DNA from: Clostridia bacterium
GTDB taxonomy: Bacteria; Bacillota_A; Clostridia; Oscillospirales; CAG-272
Assembly: GCA_017466455.1 (NCBI GenBank)
Contig: JAFTUD010000011.1
Coordinates: 1-29,878 of the forward strand
DNA: 29,878 nt
Reading direction: 5' to 3'
Shown here: positions 1-8,689 of the stretch, one piece after another
Layout of the letters: each line of letters begins with the position of its first letter
Position numbering within the stretch: the first letter of the stretch is position 1
Translations under genes and position numbers: made by a program
The notes under the pieces: generated by a model
Told to the model about the DNA's origin: nothing
What the model saw: the letters and a program-made list of their open reading frames with translations, nothing else
Databases searched by the model: none

Positions 1-238
1 CGTCTTCTGTGTTAAAATTTTTTGAAATATTTTTATATATCGGCAAAATTTTGCCTTGAATACAAGCCTTTTGGCTCGTTCTAAAATGCTAAGCACCTTA
101 AACCGATGTATTTTTAGATGATTTTGGCAAGGTTGCGACGCGGTTGTATTAACATACTACAAGGAGCAAACTTGTCAAAAGGGATAAAGGCTAACGGGAA
201 TACAATTAAAACCACACTTAATGCCGTAAATACACGGT
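1..238. other. AT-rich stretch without a recognised gene
   Basis: This stretch lies downstream of the membrane-protein gene that ends at 239. No open frame with a ribosome binding site is visible. A perfect 14-bp palindrome, GGCAAAATTTTGCC, sits at 42-55 in very AT-rich DNA. It has no clean run of T on either side, so I do not call it a terminator. Confidence 0.4.
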
Positions 239-1777
239 TTAAGGCTGATTCGTTCCGCTCCCGTCAGGCATACAGTATTTAAGACCAAACGCACCCTTAC
301 GAATTGAGACGGATATTTCATCTCCCTCGGAAAGCGACTTGTAATCAGATGATGATATTGACACATCTATTCTTACCTCGTTGATTTCAACGACTGCGTA
401 ATAGCTGTCATCGCTTCTTCTAAGCTCTATTATCTCCTCCGTTACGATATCGGGCTCGCTTGTATCAAGGACATAATTAAGCTCGGGAACTATCATAAAC
501 GCAAGCCAAAAGGCTAAAAGGAAGGTAAGGATTGGGGTTGTTATTCCAAAGAGGATTTTCTTGCCCGTTTTTTGGTATTTTGGGCTTTTGGTTTTCATTA
601 TGTAGACAATAGTCACGGGTATGGAAATTACAAACACAACAAGCGCTATTATGAGCTCTATTATCACCTCATTGTCATCAAGAAATGTCATTGAGGACAC
701 ATCACCAAGCACGAAAAGGGACAAAACCATTCCGAGAATGAACACTCTGCTCGTTGGCTTTTCCTTTTTCTTATCCGCCCTTGCGATATTTACAAAGCCA
801 ACGCAGGCGAATATTAACGCAAATATGAGGAAAAGCAGGGAGATTGCCTGCGAGGTGAATAAAATCAAAATGCTCCAGTACAGGGCGATAAACACGCATA
901 GCAATATTTTCTCGTGTAGCTTTACCGATTTTGGCTTTACAAGGGCAAGAAGCAGAACCGCCACGGTAAAGGCGAGCTTGAAGCCGATATTAAAGCCGAG
1001 GGTATCGGAGAATTGAAGTCCGCTATCGGTTTTAAAGAGCCATATCAAGAGCGCATAGAATACGAATATTCCAACAACAGAGAGCGCGGTTATCACGCGC
1101 TTTCTTTTAGCTATGCTTTTTACGAGCATATGCTCCTGCTCGTTTTTTGGCACGGCTATTGGGAAATAAGCCACGCGGGAGACGGGCATTTGGCTCATCA
1201 TTACTCTTGTAAATTTAATGCCATCGTCAAGGAAGTGTCTGTAATCGCTATTATTTTCAATTATGACATTATTCCTCTCTATCTCAGAAAGGACATCTGC
1301 ATCTAACGGAAGGCTTACCATTTCGTTCCCGCCGTTAAAGGCGATGCTAAGGGCGAGAGAAAGGCGGTTTGAGATTGCCTTGGCTTGTATCCTTACAGAC
1401 ACATATACGGCTATATCGTCATATAAAACCGTTTCACCGTCTATTACTGCTCCGCTTGCTTCAAAGCGCACGGTTTGATTATTATCGGCAACAAATTCTG
1501 TTTTGCCGTTGCCGTCCTTTATTTGCTCCTTAAAGGCGGTAATATATTCCTGCGCTATAATCAGGTCGTATTTTTTCGTGACTTTAAAGGTCAATATCAG
1601 CGATGAAATTGCTACGATCAGAGCGCCGACAAAAAGCATTATGTAAGCAGCCTTGTTTGTCTTCTGAGCGCTAACGCCAACGAGCAACAAGGTCATCGCT
1701 ACGGTAAACAGTATAAGGCTCGGGAGCAGGCTTTTTAGCCTTTGGCGTTGGATTTGCTTCCTTCTTTCAAGGTCCAT
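239..1777 (-). CDS. Polytopic membrane protein of unknown function, C-terminal extracytoplasmic-type domain
   Basis: I do not recognise a named family. Two hydrophobic segments follow a basic N-terminus (starting MDLERRKQIQ). A soluble stretch of roughly 150 residues comes next, then about seven more membrane segments, then a soluble C-terminal domain of about 70 residues with alternating charged and beta-type sequence ending in GSGTNQP. The reading frame extends further upstream, but AAGGAG at 1784-1789 gives good spacing to the ATG at 1777 (an adjacent ATG at 1780 is closer). The longer version would overlap the upstream hydrolase gene, so I chose 1777. The start lies 10 nt after the stop of the metallo-hydrolase gene, which makes this the last gene of the long minus-strand operon. 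A transporter or sensor role is possible, but nothing in the sequence decides it. Confidence 0.8.
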   Translation of the reverse strand: MDLERRKQIQRQRLKSLLPSLILFTVAMTLLLVGVSAQKTNKAAYIMLFVGALIVAISSLILTFKVTKKYDLIIAQEYITAFKEQIKDGNGKTEFVADNNQTVRFEASGAVIDGETVLYDDIAVYVSVRIQAKAISNRLSLALSIAFNGGNEMVSLPLDADVLSEIERNNVIIENNSDYRHFLDDGIKFTRVMMSQMPVSRVAYFPIAVPKNEQEHMLVKSIAKRKRVITALSVVGIFVFYALLIWLFKTDSGLQFSDTLGFNIGFKLAFTVAVLLLALVKPKSVKLHEKILLCVFIALYWSILILFTSQAISLLFLIFALIFACVGFVNIARADKKKEKPTSRVFILGMVLSLFVLGDVSSMTFLDDNEVIIELIIALVVFVISIPVTIVYIMKTKSPKYQKTGKKILFGITTPILTFLLAFWLAFMIVPELNYVLDTSEPDIVTEEIIELRRSDDSYYAVVEINEVRIDVSISSSDYKSLSEGDEISVSIRKGAFGLKYCMPDGSGTNQP

Positions 1778-1787
1778 CATTTTCTCC

Positions 1788-2567
1788 TTAAGCTTCAATG
1801 CACAGTCCGTCATATGCGACAAAAGCGCCGAGGGTGTGTGCGATTTTTTCAGTTTCCCCGTGTGATTTATGAAGTGAGGGGGCAAGGTGTGAAAAATAGA
1901 TTTTTGTCTTATCATCTATTACACCGAAGGTTTTAAGGGCGGGGAGCATTACTCTTAGCATCGGTATACTATTATGCTCGCCTGCTCGGTAATCGCCCTC
2001 ATAATCTCCGCTTGTGCAATCAAGGACTGCTACGCTCAGGTGGGCGTTATGAAGGTGATAATAGGTTTTATTAAGTAGCCACGCGCCGTCGCAGGCATAG
2101 AGGATTTTTTTACCCCTTATTTCTATTAAGAGGTGGTGAGGGAATGCGTCCTCATCGTGATTTGCGACAAGACCCGTTACGGCTGTGCCCTCATTTAAGG
2201 TATATTTTTCGTATGGGGTCATTCTTACAAGCTCAACGCCTGAAATTTCATCAAGGGTTGCATCCTCTCTTAACCATATTTTAAGGGGGGTGTGTCTGTT
2301 TTTGGCGATTTGAGCTATTGCTTCAGGGTTAAAATGGTCATCGTGCAGGTGAGTTATCAGAATGTCGGTGATATCGGAATATGGAATATTTAAGATATCA
2401 AGAGAATTCAGCGTATGCGGACCGCAGTCAATGAGAATTTTTTCATCAACAAGCGCGGAGCTTGAGCGCCTTACATCCTTATCAAGGGTATTTTTAAGGT
2501 CGGTATTAAGTCGCTCTGAAAAATCGCACGCACATGTTCCGAGAAAAAGCACGCTTACCTTATCCAT
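1788..2567 (-). CDS. Metallo-beta-lactamase-fold hydrolase, PhnP-like
   Basis: A cytoplasmic metal-dependent hydrolase of the MBL superfamily. The signature HLHDDH is at residues 73-78 (H73, H75, D77, H78). The remaining expected metal ligands are visible as a histidine in VANHDED, an aspartate in YACDGAW and a histidine near the C-terminus in YFSHLAP. The opening VLFLGTCACDFS followed by an SSALVDEKILIDCG stretch resembles PhnP/phosphodiesterase-like members rather than beta-lactamases. No signal peptide is present. The start at 2567 uses TAATG, the ATG sharing one base with the stop of the NIF3-like gene. GAGGTG at 2576-2581 is the ribosome site, so the longer frame starting at 2588 is unlikely. 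Overlap suggests translational coupling with the NIF3-like gene. The substrate is unknown; a cyclic phosphodiester is a family-based guess. Confidence 0.88.
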   Translation of the reverse strand: MDKVSVLFLGTCACDFSERLNTDLKNTLDKDVRRSSSALVDEKILIDCGPHTLNSLDILNIPYSDITDILITHLHDDHFNPEAIAQIAKNRHTPLKIWLREDATLDEISGVELVRMTPYEKYTLNEGTAVTGLVANHDEDAFPHHLLIEIRGKKILYACDGAWLLNKTYYHLHNAHLSVAVLDCTSGDYEGDYRAGEHNSIPMLRVMLPALKTFGVIDDKTKIYFSHLAPSLHKSHGETEKIAHTLGAFVAYDGLCIEA

Positions 2568-3337
2568 TAGTGATACACCTCGCCACATTCAATATATTCA
2601 ACATCTATTGGGAGCTTATTTGCAAGTCGCTTAGCAAGAAGGCGCATTCCGTCCCTTTCTGACGGGATATGTCCCATTACCATAAGCGTTTTATTAAAGC
2701 CAAGGGCGCAGGCATCACGGGCGTACTCGGCAAGAGCCCATTCGCAAGCCTCGCCTGTCATAACTATCTCAATATTTTCATCACAAAGAAGGTCAAAAAC
2801 GCCTGACGGTGTGCCAAAGCACGCACCGAATCTTGTTGATTTCTTATTGAGCTCGCCCGCAACTCTTAAATGCTTTATCCCAAGGTCATTTTTCATAATT
2901 TCGCTAAGCTCGCCCGCGGTAATTGGGGTGTCGCACTCGAAAATATACGATGCGCTATACGGGGTTTTCAAAAGCTTGCCTTTTAGACCCATATAGTGAA
3001 TTTCGCCCTCGGGGATTTGGTCAATGTCACGGAAGTGCATTCTGTCGTGGTAGCGGTATATTACTATTCCGCTATTTTCAATAAGCGATTTTTTCGCATC
3101 GGTGACGGGGGTTTTTCTTATTACATCCATATGGTCGTAATAGGTCGGCTCATGCACGATTAGCATATCTATGCCCCTTTTAACCGCTTCTCTTACGACA
3201 TCAACCGTTGCAAACATAGTAATACCGAGCTTCTTTATTTCCTTTTCGGGGTCGCCTGCCTTTATTGTATCACAGGTTTCTCCCTCTATTTTATATGCGC
3301 CTTCGTTTATTATTTCGATTATATCAAGTGCGTTCAT
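2567..3337 (-). CDS. NIF3/DUF34-like dinuclear metal-centre protein
   Basis: The protein has the NIF3 (DUF34) plan: an N-terminal half with conserved histidines in HEPTYYDH (H62, H69), then a C-terminal half with MGHIPSERDGM, equivalent to the H-x-x-S-E-x-x-G metal-binding motif. At about 256 residues it fits short NIF3 members without the inserted PII-like domain. Canonical members have HHP where this one has HEP, so it belongs to a divergent subgroup. The family is widespread but its biochemical role is unsettled; some members are proposed to be metal-dependent hydrolases. The ATG at 3337 follows GGAGC at good spacing. It starts 13 nt after the DUF4279 gene and overlaps the next hydrolase gene by one base, so these are very probably co-transcribed and co-translated. 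Confidence 0.87.
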   Translation of the reverse strand: MNALDIIEIINEGAYKIEGETCDTIKAGDPEKEIKKLGITMFATVDVVREAVKRGIDMLIVHEPTYYDHMDVIRKTPVTDAKKSLIENSGIVIYRYHDRMHFRDIDQIPEGEIHYMGLKGKLLKTPYSASYIFECDTPITAGELSEIMKNDLGIKHLRVAGELNKKSTRFGACFGTPSGVFDLLCDENIEIVMTGEACEWALAEYARDACALGFNKTLMVMGHIPSERDGMRLLAKRLANKLPIDVEYIECGEVYH

Positions 3338-3350
3338 TTTTTGCTCCTAT

Positions 3351-3752
3351 TTAGTAAATGTAATAATCGAGGTCGTGTTGCGCTCCCGATTTATAAAGGA
3401 ATTCTATAATGTCTTTATCAAGCGACAAAATCGGACTTGGCTCATCGCTATCGCTCTCAATTTTCGGCACTACGACAAGGTAGTATTCATAATGCATTTG
3501 AACTCTCATTTTGCAAAGAAGTTCCGCCTTGTCAATTATGTCCCCAAGTGTTACTCTTATCATTTCGTTTATGTCAACATTGTAATTGTCGTTATAGCCG
3601 ATTATGTAATCATCATTTTCGGTCACTCGGTTGCTTATCGGTAGGCGTGTGCCTTTTTTTATAAATTTATCGGGCGATGCGCCAAGGGCATAGGATATAA
3701 AATCGGGGTCGATATCGCCTGTTATTCTGAAATATGTATGGCACTTATGCAT
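3351..3752 (-). CDS. DUF4279-type protein
   Basis: A 133-residue soluble protein with the N-terminal pattern of DUF4279: FRITGDIDPDFISYALG followed by a KKGTRLP stretch where the family usually has a KG.P motif. The function of the family is unknown. The protein is acidic, has no signal peptide or membrane segment, and ends in an aromatic tail (DLDYYIY). GAGGAG at about 3762-3767 lies 8 nt before the ATG at 3752. The gene sits 5 nt downstream of the APH-fold kinase and 13 nt upstream of the NIF3-like gene. The family call rests on my recognition of the N-terminal motif and is moderately secure. Confidence 0.75.
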   Translation of the reverse strand: MHKCHTYFRITGDIDPDFISYALGASPDKFIKKGTRLPISNRVTENDDYIIGYNDNYNVDINEMIRVTLGDIIDKAELLCKMRVQMHYEYYLVVVPKIESDSDEPSPILSLDKDIIEFLYKSGAQHDLDYYIY

Positions 3753-3757
3753 TTTTT

Positions 3758-4621
3758 CTACTCCTCATAATACCATTTTGGAATTATTTCTTTCATATCG
3801 TTATACCAAAAGAGGACTTCTTTTGCTTGATTTTTCATTGTTGTTATTTCCTTTTCTCCGAAGGGGATTGCCCAAGGGAGAGAGGACAGGGTATTTGTGC
3901 AAATATAGAGGGCGAGAAGTCGCCAAAACTCCTCAGGGATTTTGTTATCAAAATATCCGTCAAGCGTGCCCCTTGCAAAGGGCTTTGATGCCTGAACGCT
4001 CCACACTATTCTATTCATCTCCTGCCACGGGTCGCCAAAATCGTAGCGGTCAAAGTCAATTACGATGAGCTTTCCGTTTTCAAGCATCATATTGCCGATA
4101 TGGTAGTCGCCGTGTTGGAATGTTTGGGGGCGGTCTTTGAGAAGGTGGCGGTTTTCGTTTATAAATTCCTTGAATTTTTCGCCATTTTCGTATTTTAACG
4201 CACACTCATCGTAGGCTTTTATCTTTTTATCGATCTTTTTGCCGAAACGCACCTCCCAGCTGTCAAGCGTGTCGGGGGCGGGGATTTTGTGAATTTCCCT
4301 TAGGATTTTGCCTGCGTCAACGCCAAGGGCGTATTGAGTGTCCTTATCAAGGGTTGGAACCTTCCCCTCGGCATCCTCTCCGTCTATCCAAGAAAAGATT
4401 GTATATGTACCCATATCGCACTCGCCGTATTCGATTGGGGCGCAAATGGGCGCTTTTATTTGTGAGGCAAGGTCAAAAATCTCCTTGTAGTGAGGGGCGT
4501 TTTTCTCGCTTGCTATTCTTAGAAGATAGGCTTTATTGTCGTTTGTTACTATCTTATACTTTTCATCACCACTCCAGCCGAGGTCGATTTTGGTGATTTG
4601 CTTTATTTGGTCGTAAATCAT
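3758..4621 (-). CDS. APH-fold phosphotransferase, substrate unknown
   Basis: A small-molecule kinase of the aminoglycoside phosphotransferase superfamily. HGDYHIGN at residues 170-177 holds the catalytic Asp172. IDFDRYDFGDPW, with Asp189, is the metal-binding loop equivalent to DFG. The nucleotide-binding lobe shows WSGDEKYKI and YLLRIAS; the usual beta-3 lysine is replaced by arginine within LLRI, as in several macrolide-kinase-like members. Length (287 aa) is typical. The ATG lies 1 nt after the GH31 stop, with AAGGG inside the GH31 3' end as ribosome site, so it is coupled to the glycosidases. Because known N-acetylhexosamine kinases share this fold, a role phosphorylating a sugar released by the GH31/GH38 enzymes is a reasonable inference. 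I see no reason to call it antibiotic resistance. Confidence 0.85.
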   Translation of the reverse strand: MIYDQIKQITKIDLGWSGDEKYKIVTNDNKAYLLRIASEKNAPHYKEIFDLASQIKAPICAPIEYGECDMGTYTIFSWIDGEDAEGKVPTLDKDTQYALGVDAGKILREIHKIPAPDTLDSWEVRFGKKIDKKIKAYDECALKYENGEKFKEFINENRHLLKDRPQTFQHGDYHIGNMMLENGKLIVIDFDRYDFGDPWQEMNRIVWSVQASKPFARGTLDGYFDNKIPEEFWRLLALYICTNTLSSLPWAIPFGEKEITTMKNQAKEVLFWYNDMKEIIPKWYYEE

Positions 4622-4622
4622 A

Positions 4623-6191
4623 TTATTTTACCCTTACAAAATATGGAAGTATATTAAGTGGTGATGGCACGGTGACGGTTGCGCCTCCATCGTACTCATC
4701 CTTGCCAAGATAGAGCCATTTTCCGCACGGAAGCTTGACATCTCGCTCTACCTGTCCTTTGTTTATAACGGGGGCAACCAAGACATCGCTACCGAGCATA
4801 AATTGGTCGCTTACCCTCTCGTAGCCCTGATGTGGAAATTCGTATTCCATATGGCGTACAATAGGCTCACCGCTATTGGCGCTTTCCTTTACGAGGCTTA
4901 TGATGTATGGGGCGAATTTCTTGTGCAATCTTGCGCTTTCAAGACATAATCTTGCATGCTCCTTATCAAGCACACGCCAAGGCGCCCACGAAAATTGCAT
5001 CATTGGGAAAAGAGCGCTCATTTGAGCCATTCTGACAAAAAGCTCCTGATCCACCTTGAAGTCTGGCATATAGTTAAACGACCACTCTCCGCCACCTACC
5101 ATATCGGGGCATATAAAGGGGTGACCTATAAGCCCCTGCAAAAGTGCCGAGGGAAGGATTGTGCCGAGCCCGTGCTCGTGTGCGCCCCAGCTATGGCGTC
5201 TATCCTGAAGGCGTTGGATTACTGCCCTGCCTCCGCCCTTGAAGGTGTCCTTATATTCGTGGTATTCATATCTTGCACCGAACTCGTTCCACGCTATATT
5301 TAGCTCATCAGCGGAATATGTGCTTTGCGTTCCGTTTATGACCCTTTTGGGGTTATACATTTCGATATTTCCGCCATCAAATTTGAAGCCATCAACGCCA
5401 TATTCGTTTGTTAGGTGTTGTAGCTTGGTGTCAAGAAATTCTCTATCGTCCTTACTACACATATTGAGAATTGCGCTAAAGCCATTCCACCATTCGATTA
5501 TTGCGGGCTTGCCATCATCGGTACGGAGAAAATATTTCTTATCACCGCACGCACCCTTTAAAAAGCTATGGTAGGGGAAGTAGCTCATGCTAAATGCTTG
5601 TCCGTCAGCGGTAACGAGGGGAACGACCCATAGCATCACCTTAAAGCCGAGAGCGTGTAGCTCATCTATCATAGCCTTAGGGTCGGGGAATTTTGTAAAA
5701 TCCCATTCCCAAAGACCGTATCTTGTGTGCCAGCCCTCATCAATCATAAGCACGCCTGCCTCATAGCCATTATCAACTATTCCGTGGGCGTATTTTAATA
5801 TTCCCTCTTGGCTTTGGTGGTAGTCAAGCTCCATCCACGAGTTATATTGTGCGCTTTCAAAGAATTTGAGTGGTGGGATTTTGCCCGAAAAGGGAAAATG
5901 TGCATTTTTAGCGCACATGTATGCGTCCTTTAGGGTTTTGCCTGCGCTTACAAGTAGGATTTCATCATCTGCCACAAGGGAGATTTCGCCATTTTCCATA
6001 TGGACTATCATTGGCTTTTCGCACCATATGTATCTACCGAGATTTGAGATGAACAGTGGCATTGTTTGGTTGTCACCGAGGCTCATATCATAATCGTAAA
6101 GTGAGTCTTTTGTAAAGGGGTTATGAAGTGATTCGGCAACTGAGCCACCATACCAAAGCTCACCATCAAGCATTGTTACCTTTAAATTCAT
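4623..6191 (-). CDS. Glycoside hydrolase family 31, NET37/MYORG-like subgroup
   Basis: A retaining alpha-glycosidase with a (beta/alpha)8 barrel. The nucleophile region GVDGFKFDGGN places the catalytic Asp at residue 272. QRLQDRRHSWG places the acid/base Asp at residue 330. The opening of the barrel, SWMELDYHQSQEGIL with VLMIDEGWH, and the FKFD form of the nucleophile motif resemble the NET37/MYORG branch more than classical alpha-glucosidases. MYORG itself is reported to be an alpha-galactosidase, so alpha-galactoside cleavage is possible. It has a short N-terminal beta domain, a C-terminal beta domain (VLVAPVINKGQ, ending in NILPYFVRVK) and no signal peptide, so it is cytoplasmic. AAAGGAGA precedes the ATG. 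The GH38 gene stops 41 nt upstream and the kinase starts 1 nt downstream. Confidence 0.9.
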   Translation of the reverse strand: MNLKVTMLDGELWYGGSVAESLHNPFTKDSLYDYDMSLGDNQTMPLFISNLGRYIWCEKPMIVHMENGEISLVADDEILLVSAGKTLKDAYMCAKNAHFPFSGKIPPLKFFESAQYNSWMELDYHQSQEGILKYAHGIVDNGYEAGVLMIDEGWHTRYGLWEWDFTKFPDPKAMIDELHALGFKVMLWVVPLVTADGQAFSMSYFPYHSFLKGACGDKKYFLRTDDGKPAIIEWWNGFSAILNMCSKDDREFLDTKLQHLTNEYGVDGFKFDGGNIEMYNPKRVINGTQSTYSADELNIAWNEFGARYEYHEYKDTFKGGGRAVIQRLQDRRHSWGAHEHGLGTILPSALLQGLIGHPFICPDMVGGGEWSFNYMPDFKVDQELFVRMAQMSALFPMMQFSWAPWRVLDKEHARLCLESARLHKKFAPYIISLVKESANSGEPIVRHMEYEFPHQGYERVSDQFMLGSDVLVAPVINKGQVERDVKLPCGKWLYLGKDEYDGGATVTVPSPLNILPYFVRVK

Positions 6192-6232
6192 TTTTTCTCT
6201 CCTTTGATTTCGGGAAGTAGTTTTGTCGCTTA

Positions 6233-8665
6233 TCAGATTATAAGCTCGTAGGATTCGTTAAGCGTGCCATTTTCGTAAAGGACTGTCTTTACCTCGTATT
6301 TACCAAAGGCAAGGGGCAATTTTTGTCCGTTTACGGTAATGCTTGACTGAACGCTGTTTTCGGTATTATTAAGAAGGCGGAATATTATTGCATCTCTATC
6401 ATCAGCCTTTTTTATAGTTGGCATGGCTATAATATCGCCCTCTACGGACACATCAAGCGCCCTGTCTTTTTGCTCTTGTGTGCCGTTCGGAACGGGGAAA
6501 ATATTAAGGCAATAGGGTCTTTGAACAAATTCCGTTGCCCTTCTTTCAAGACGGTCTTTATTTGTGACTGTTAGTCTGAATGAATAGTTATTTTCGCCCT
6601 GATCTATCTTTTTTGTAAATCTATCACTTGGAATAAGCTCTCTTTCGCAGATGGGATGGGCGCAGTAGGTAACGCCACGCACAAGTGACATATAGAGGGT
6701 ATTATTCTCAAAGTGGCTTCCATACACATCACGGTTGAGAAGTGCGATGCACTCCCTTCCTGTGTCAAGTGCCACAAATCTATGAGCGACATTCTCTCTT
6801 GCATCATCAAAAAGCTTATCCGTGCCAAAGGGGGCTTGACCTATAAGCGTGCCATTTTTTGCCATTGGCAGCTTTAGCTTGACAATCTTGTTTATATCGC
6901 ACATATAGAGGGTGATGTCAATATCAACATCATCGTTATTTTTATAGATTTTATAGAGAATTCTTGCGCGGGTGTTATCGCACTTGAAAAACGCCTCAAT
7001 TCCAAGATAGATGTCGCCGTTTTCGACAACCTGCACGCTTTTCATTCCCTTAAAGGGTCCGTTTGGATTTTCGCTCAATTTAAAGCTCTGCTCATTTGTG
7101 CCAAGGCGCGCAAGCTGGCTCCTTGCCATTGCCCACGGGTCGGCATTATCATCAAAGGCGCACAAGCCAAAGCCGTTTCCTATGTACTCCTGTCCGTTTA
7201 TCTTATAGGATTTTAAAAGACCTGTTTTTTCATCAATTTCTACATGCTTTCTTCCGTTGTCAAAGGTGAAAACGGGGGATTTTTCCGTTTTTTCGGCGGG
7301 GATAAAGTCAACATAGATGCTATAACGGGAAAGCTGAAGCGGTGGCAGGGTTGCCTCAAAGATAATGCGCTTTCTCCAGTCGAGGGTGAGGTTGCTATCC
7401 TCCTTGATAACCTGATAGGGGACTGTGTTTCCGTTTTCATCGCTTACCCTTATTTTAGACATGATTTTATCGTTCCAGTTTTGGTCGGCAAGGGTGAACT
7501 CACACTCTACATTATCGCAAAGGGTGTAGGGGTGGGGATTGAAGATTACGACGGGATATTCGCCCTCGCCTGCGGTTTTTTGCGACTGCGAAAGAGCGAA
7601 GTAGGCTTTGATTTTCACGCGCTCCGCCTCAAGCATTCCGTGGTTTAGGTATCTTATGCCTGCGTCCTCTCCGCACTGCACAGATGTACCCGGAAGAACA
7701 TCGTGAAATTCCGCGTTTAGCAGGTCCTCGACGGCGGTCCTTAGCTCCCTCTCGGGGTATTTTTCAAGCATACCCTTGGCGTAGGCTACCGATGATATTT
7801 TTTCAGCCATAGAAATTTCGTTTTCAAGCTGGGCGTGTAGCTTTTTTACACGGTACATAGAGGTGTAGCACCCCGGCATTGATATACGAAGTGAGGTATC
7901 AACGACCTCGCTTGGCTCTATCTCCGAGAAAAACGCCTCGGGGGTGGAGTGGATATATTCATACTCATCGCTTGGCAAAATTTCATTTTCTATATCGGTA
8001 AGGTCCTTATGCGAGGGCCCTCCGCCGTGGTTGCCGACGCCCCAAAGGATAGCGCCCGATTTGAAGTCCTGTATTCTTGCTCTATCTCGAATTGTCTTGG
8101 CACTTTTTCCAAGTCCCGAATTATAGGCGCAAATTCGTGTCGCCTTTATTTCGCTTCCGTCAAGACCGCGCCAAACGAACTGCTCGCTTGGCAGGGTCAT
8201 TTCGCTTGAGTATGGGCGCATGAACATATAGCTATCCTGTCCGCATTTTTTGATGATTTGAACAAGTCCTACGCTATGGCCGAAGGGGTCAAGATTTATC
8301 GCCGTGGTCGGGCAAACGCCGAATTTTTCCTTGAAGTAGCGCTGACCCTCTCTTATTTGGCGAACAAAGCTCTCGCCAGAGGGCATATTACAGTCGGGCT
8401 GTAAATACCAACCGCCCATTATATGCCATTTACCTGCCTTAACAAGCTCCTTTATTTTTTCAAAAAGCGCGGGGGCGTACTCCTCAACATACTTATAGAC
8501 TGTTACCTCGTTATGGCAAAAGATGTAGTCAAACTCCTCGCTTAGCCTTACTGCTGAATAAAAGGTGGAGAGTGTGGCGCTGACCCCCTCGGGCCAGTCC
8601 CATTGCCATATCGGGTCTATATGCGCGTTGCATATCATATGTCTTCTCGGCTTGCTATTGCTCAT
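6233..8665 (-). CDS. Alpha-mannosidase, glycoside hydrolase family 38
   Basis: A zinc-dependent retaining alpha-mannosidase. The family opening AHIDPIWQWDWPEG gives zinc ligands His15 and Asp17. NLDPFGHS gives the nucleophile Asp126. GNHGGGPSHKDL is the glycine-rich active-site loop. The middle domain follows (EFHDVLPGTSVQCGED), then a long beta-sandwich C-terminal region. At 810 residues it is within the usual range for bacterial enzymes, and it has no signal peptide, so it should act on imported oligosaccharides. I chose the ATG at 8665 because AAAGGA lies at normal spacing; a GTG at 8680 would overlap that site. It sits 24 nt after the metalloprotease lipoprotein gene and 41 nt before GH31. 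Natural substrate might be trimmed N-glycans or other alpha-mannosides; that is inferred. Confidence 0.93.
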   Translation of the reverse strand: MSNSKPRRHMICNAHIDPIWQWDWPEGVSATLSTFYSAVRLSEEFDYIFCHNEVTVYKYVEEYAPALFEKIKELVKAGKWHIMGGWYLQPDCNMPSGESFVRQIREGQRYFKEKFGVCPTTAINLDPFGHSVGLVQIIKKCGQDSYMFMRPYSSEMTLPSEQFVWRGLDGSEIKATRICAYNSGLGKSAKTIRDRARIQDFKSGAILWGVGNHGGGPSHKDLTDIENEILPSDEYEYIHSTPEAFFSEIEPSEVVDTSLRISMPGCYTSMYRVKKLHAQLENEISMAEKISSVAYAKGMLEKYPERELRTAVEDLLNAEFHDVLPGTSVQCGEDAGIRYLNHGMLEAERVKIKAYFALSQSQKTAGEGEYPVVIFNPHPYTLCDNVECEFTLADQNWNDKIMSKIRVSDENGNTVPYQVIKEDSNLTLDWRKRIIFEATLPPLQLSRYSIYVDFIPAEKTEKSPVFTFDNGRKHVEIDEKTGLLKSYKINGQEYIGNGFGLCAFDDNADPWAMARSQLARLGTNEQSFKLSENPNGPFKGMKSVQVVENGDIYLGIEAFFKCDNTRARILYKIYKNNDDVDIDITLYMCDINKIVKLKLPMAKNGTLIGQAPFGTDKLFDDARENVAHRFVALDTGRECIALLNRDVYGSHFENNTLYMSLVRGVTYCAHPICERELIPSDRFTKKIDQGENNYSFRLTVTNKDRLERRATEFVQRPYCLNIFPVPNGTQEQKDRALDVSVEGDIIAMPTIKKADDRDAIIFRLLNNTENSVQSSITVNGQKLPLAFGKYEVKTVLYENGTLNESYELII

Positions 8666-8689
8666 TTTTAATCCTTTCACGATAGGATA

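Noticed and set aside
621..1478. Plus-strand open frames opposite the first membrane protein gene
   Set aside because: They are antisense shadows of a clearly coding minus-strand gene with membrane-protein composition and a good start signal.
3758..4621. Aminoglycoside resistance gene
   Set aside because: The fold is shared by many kinases; it is buried in a glycosidase operon and has no mobile-element context.
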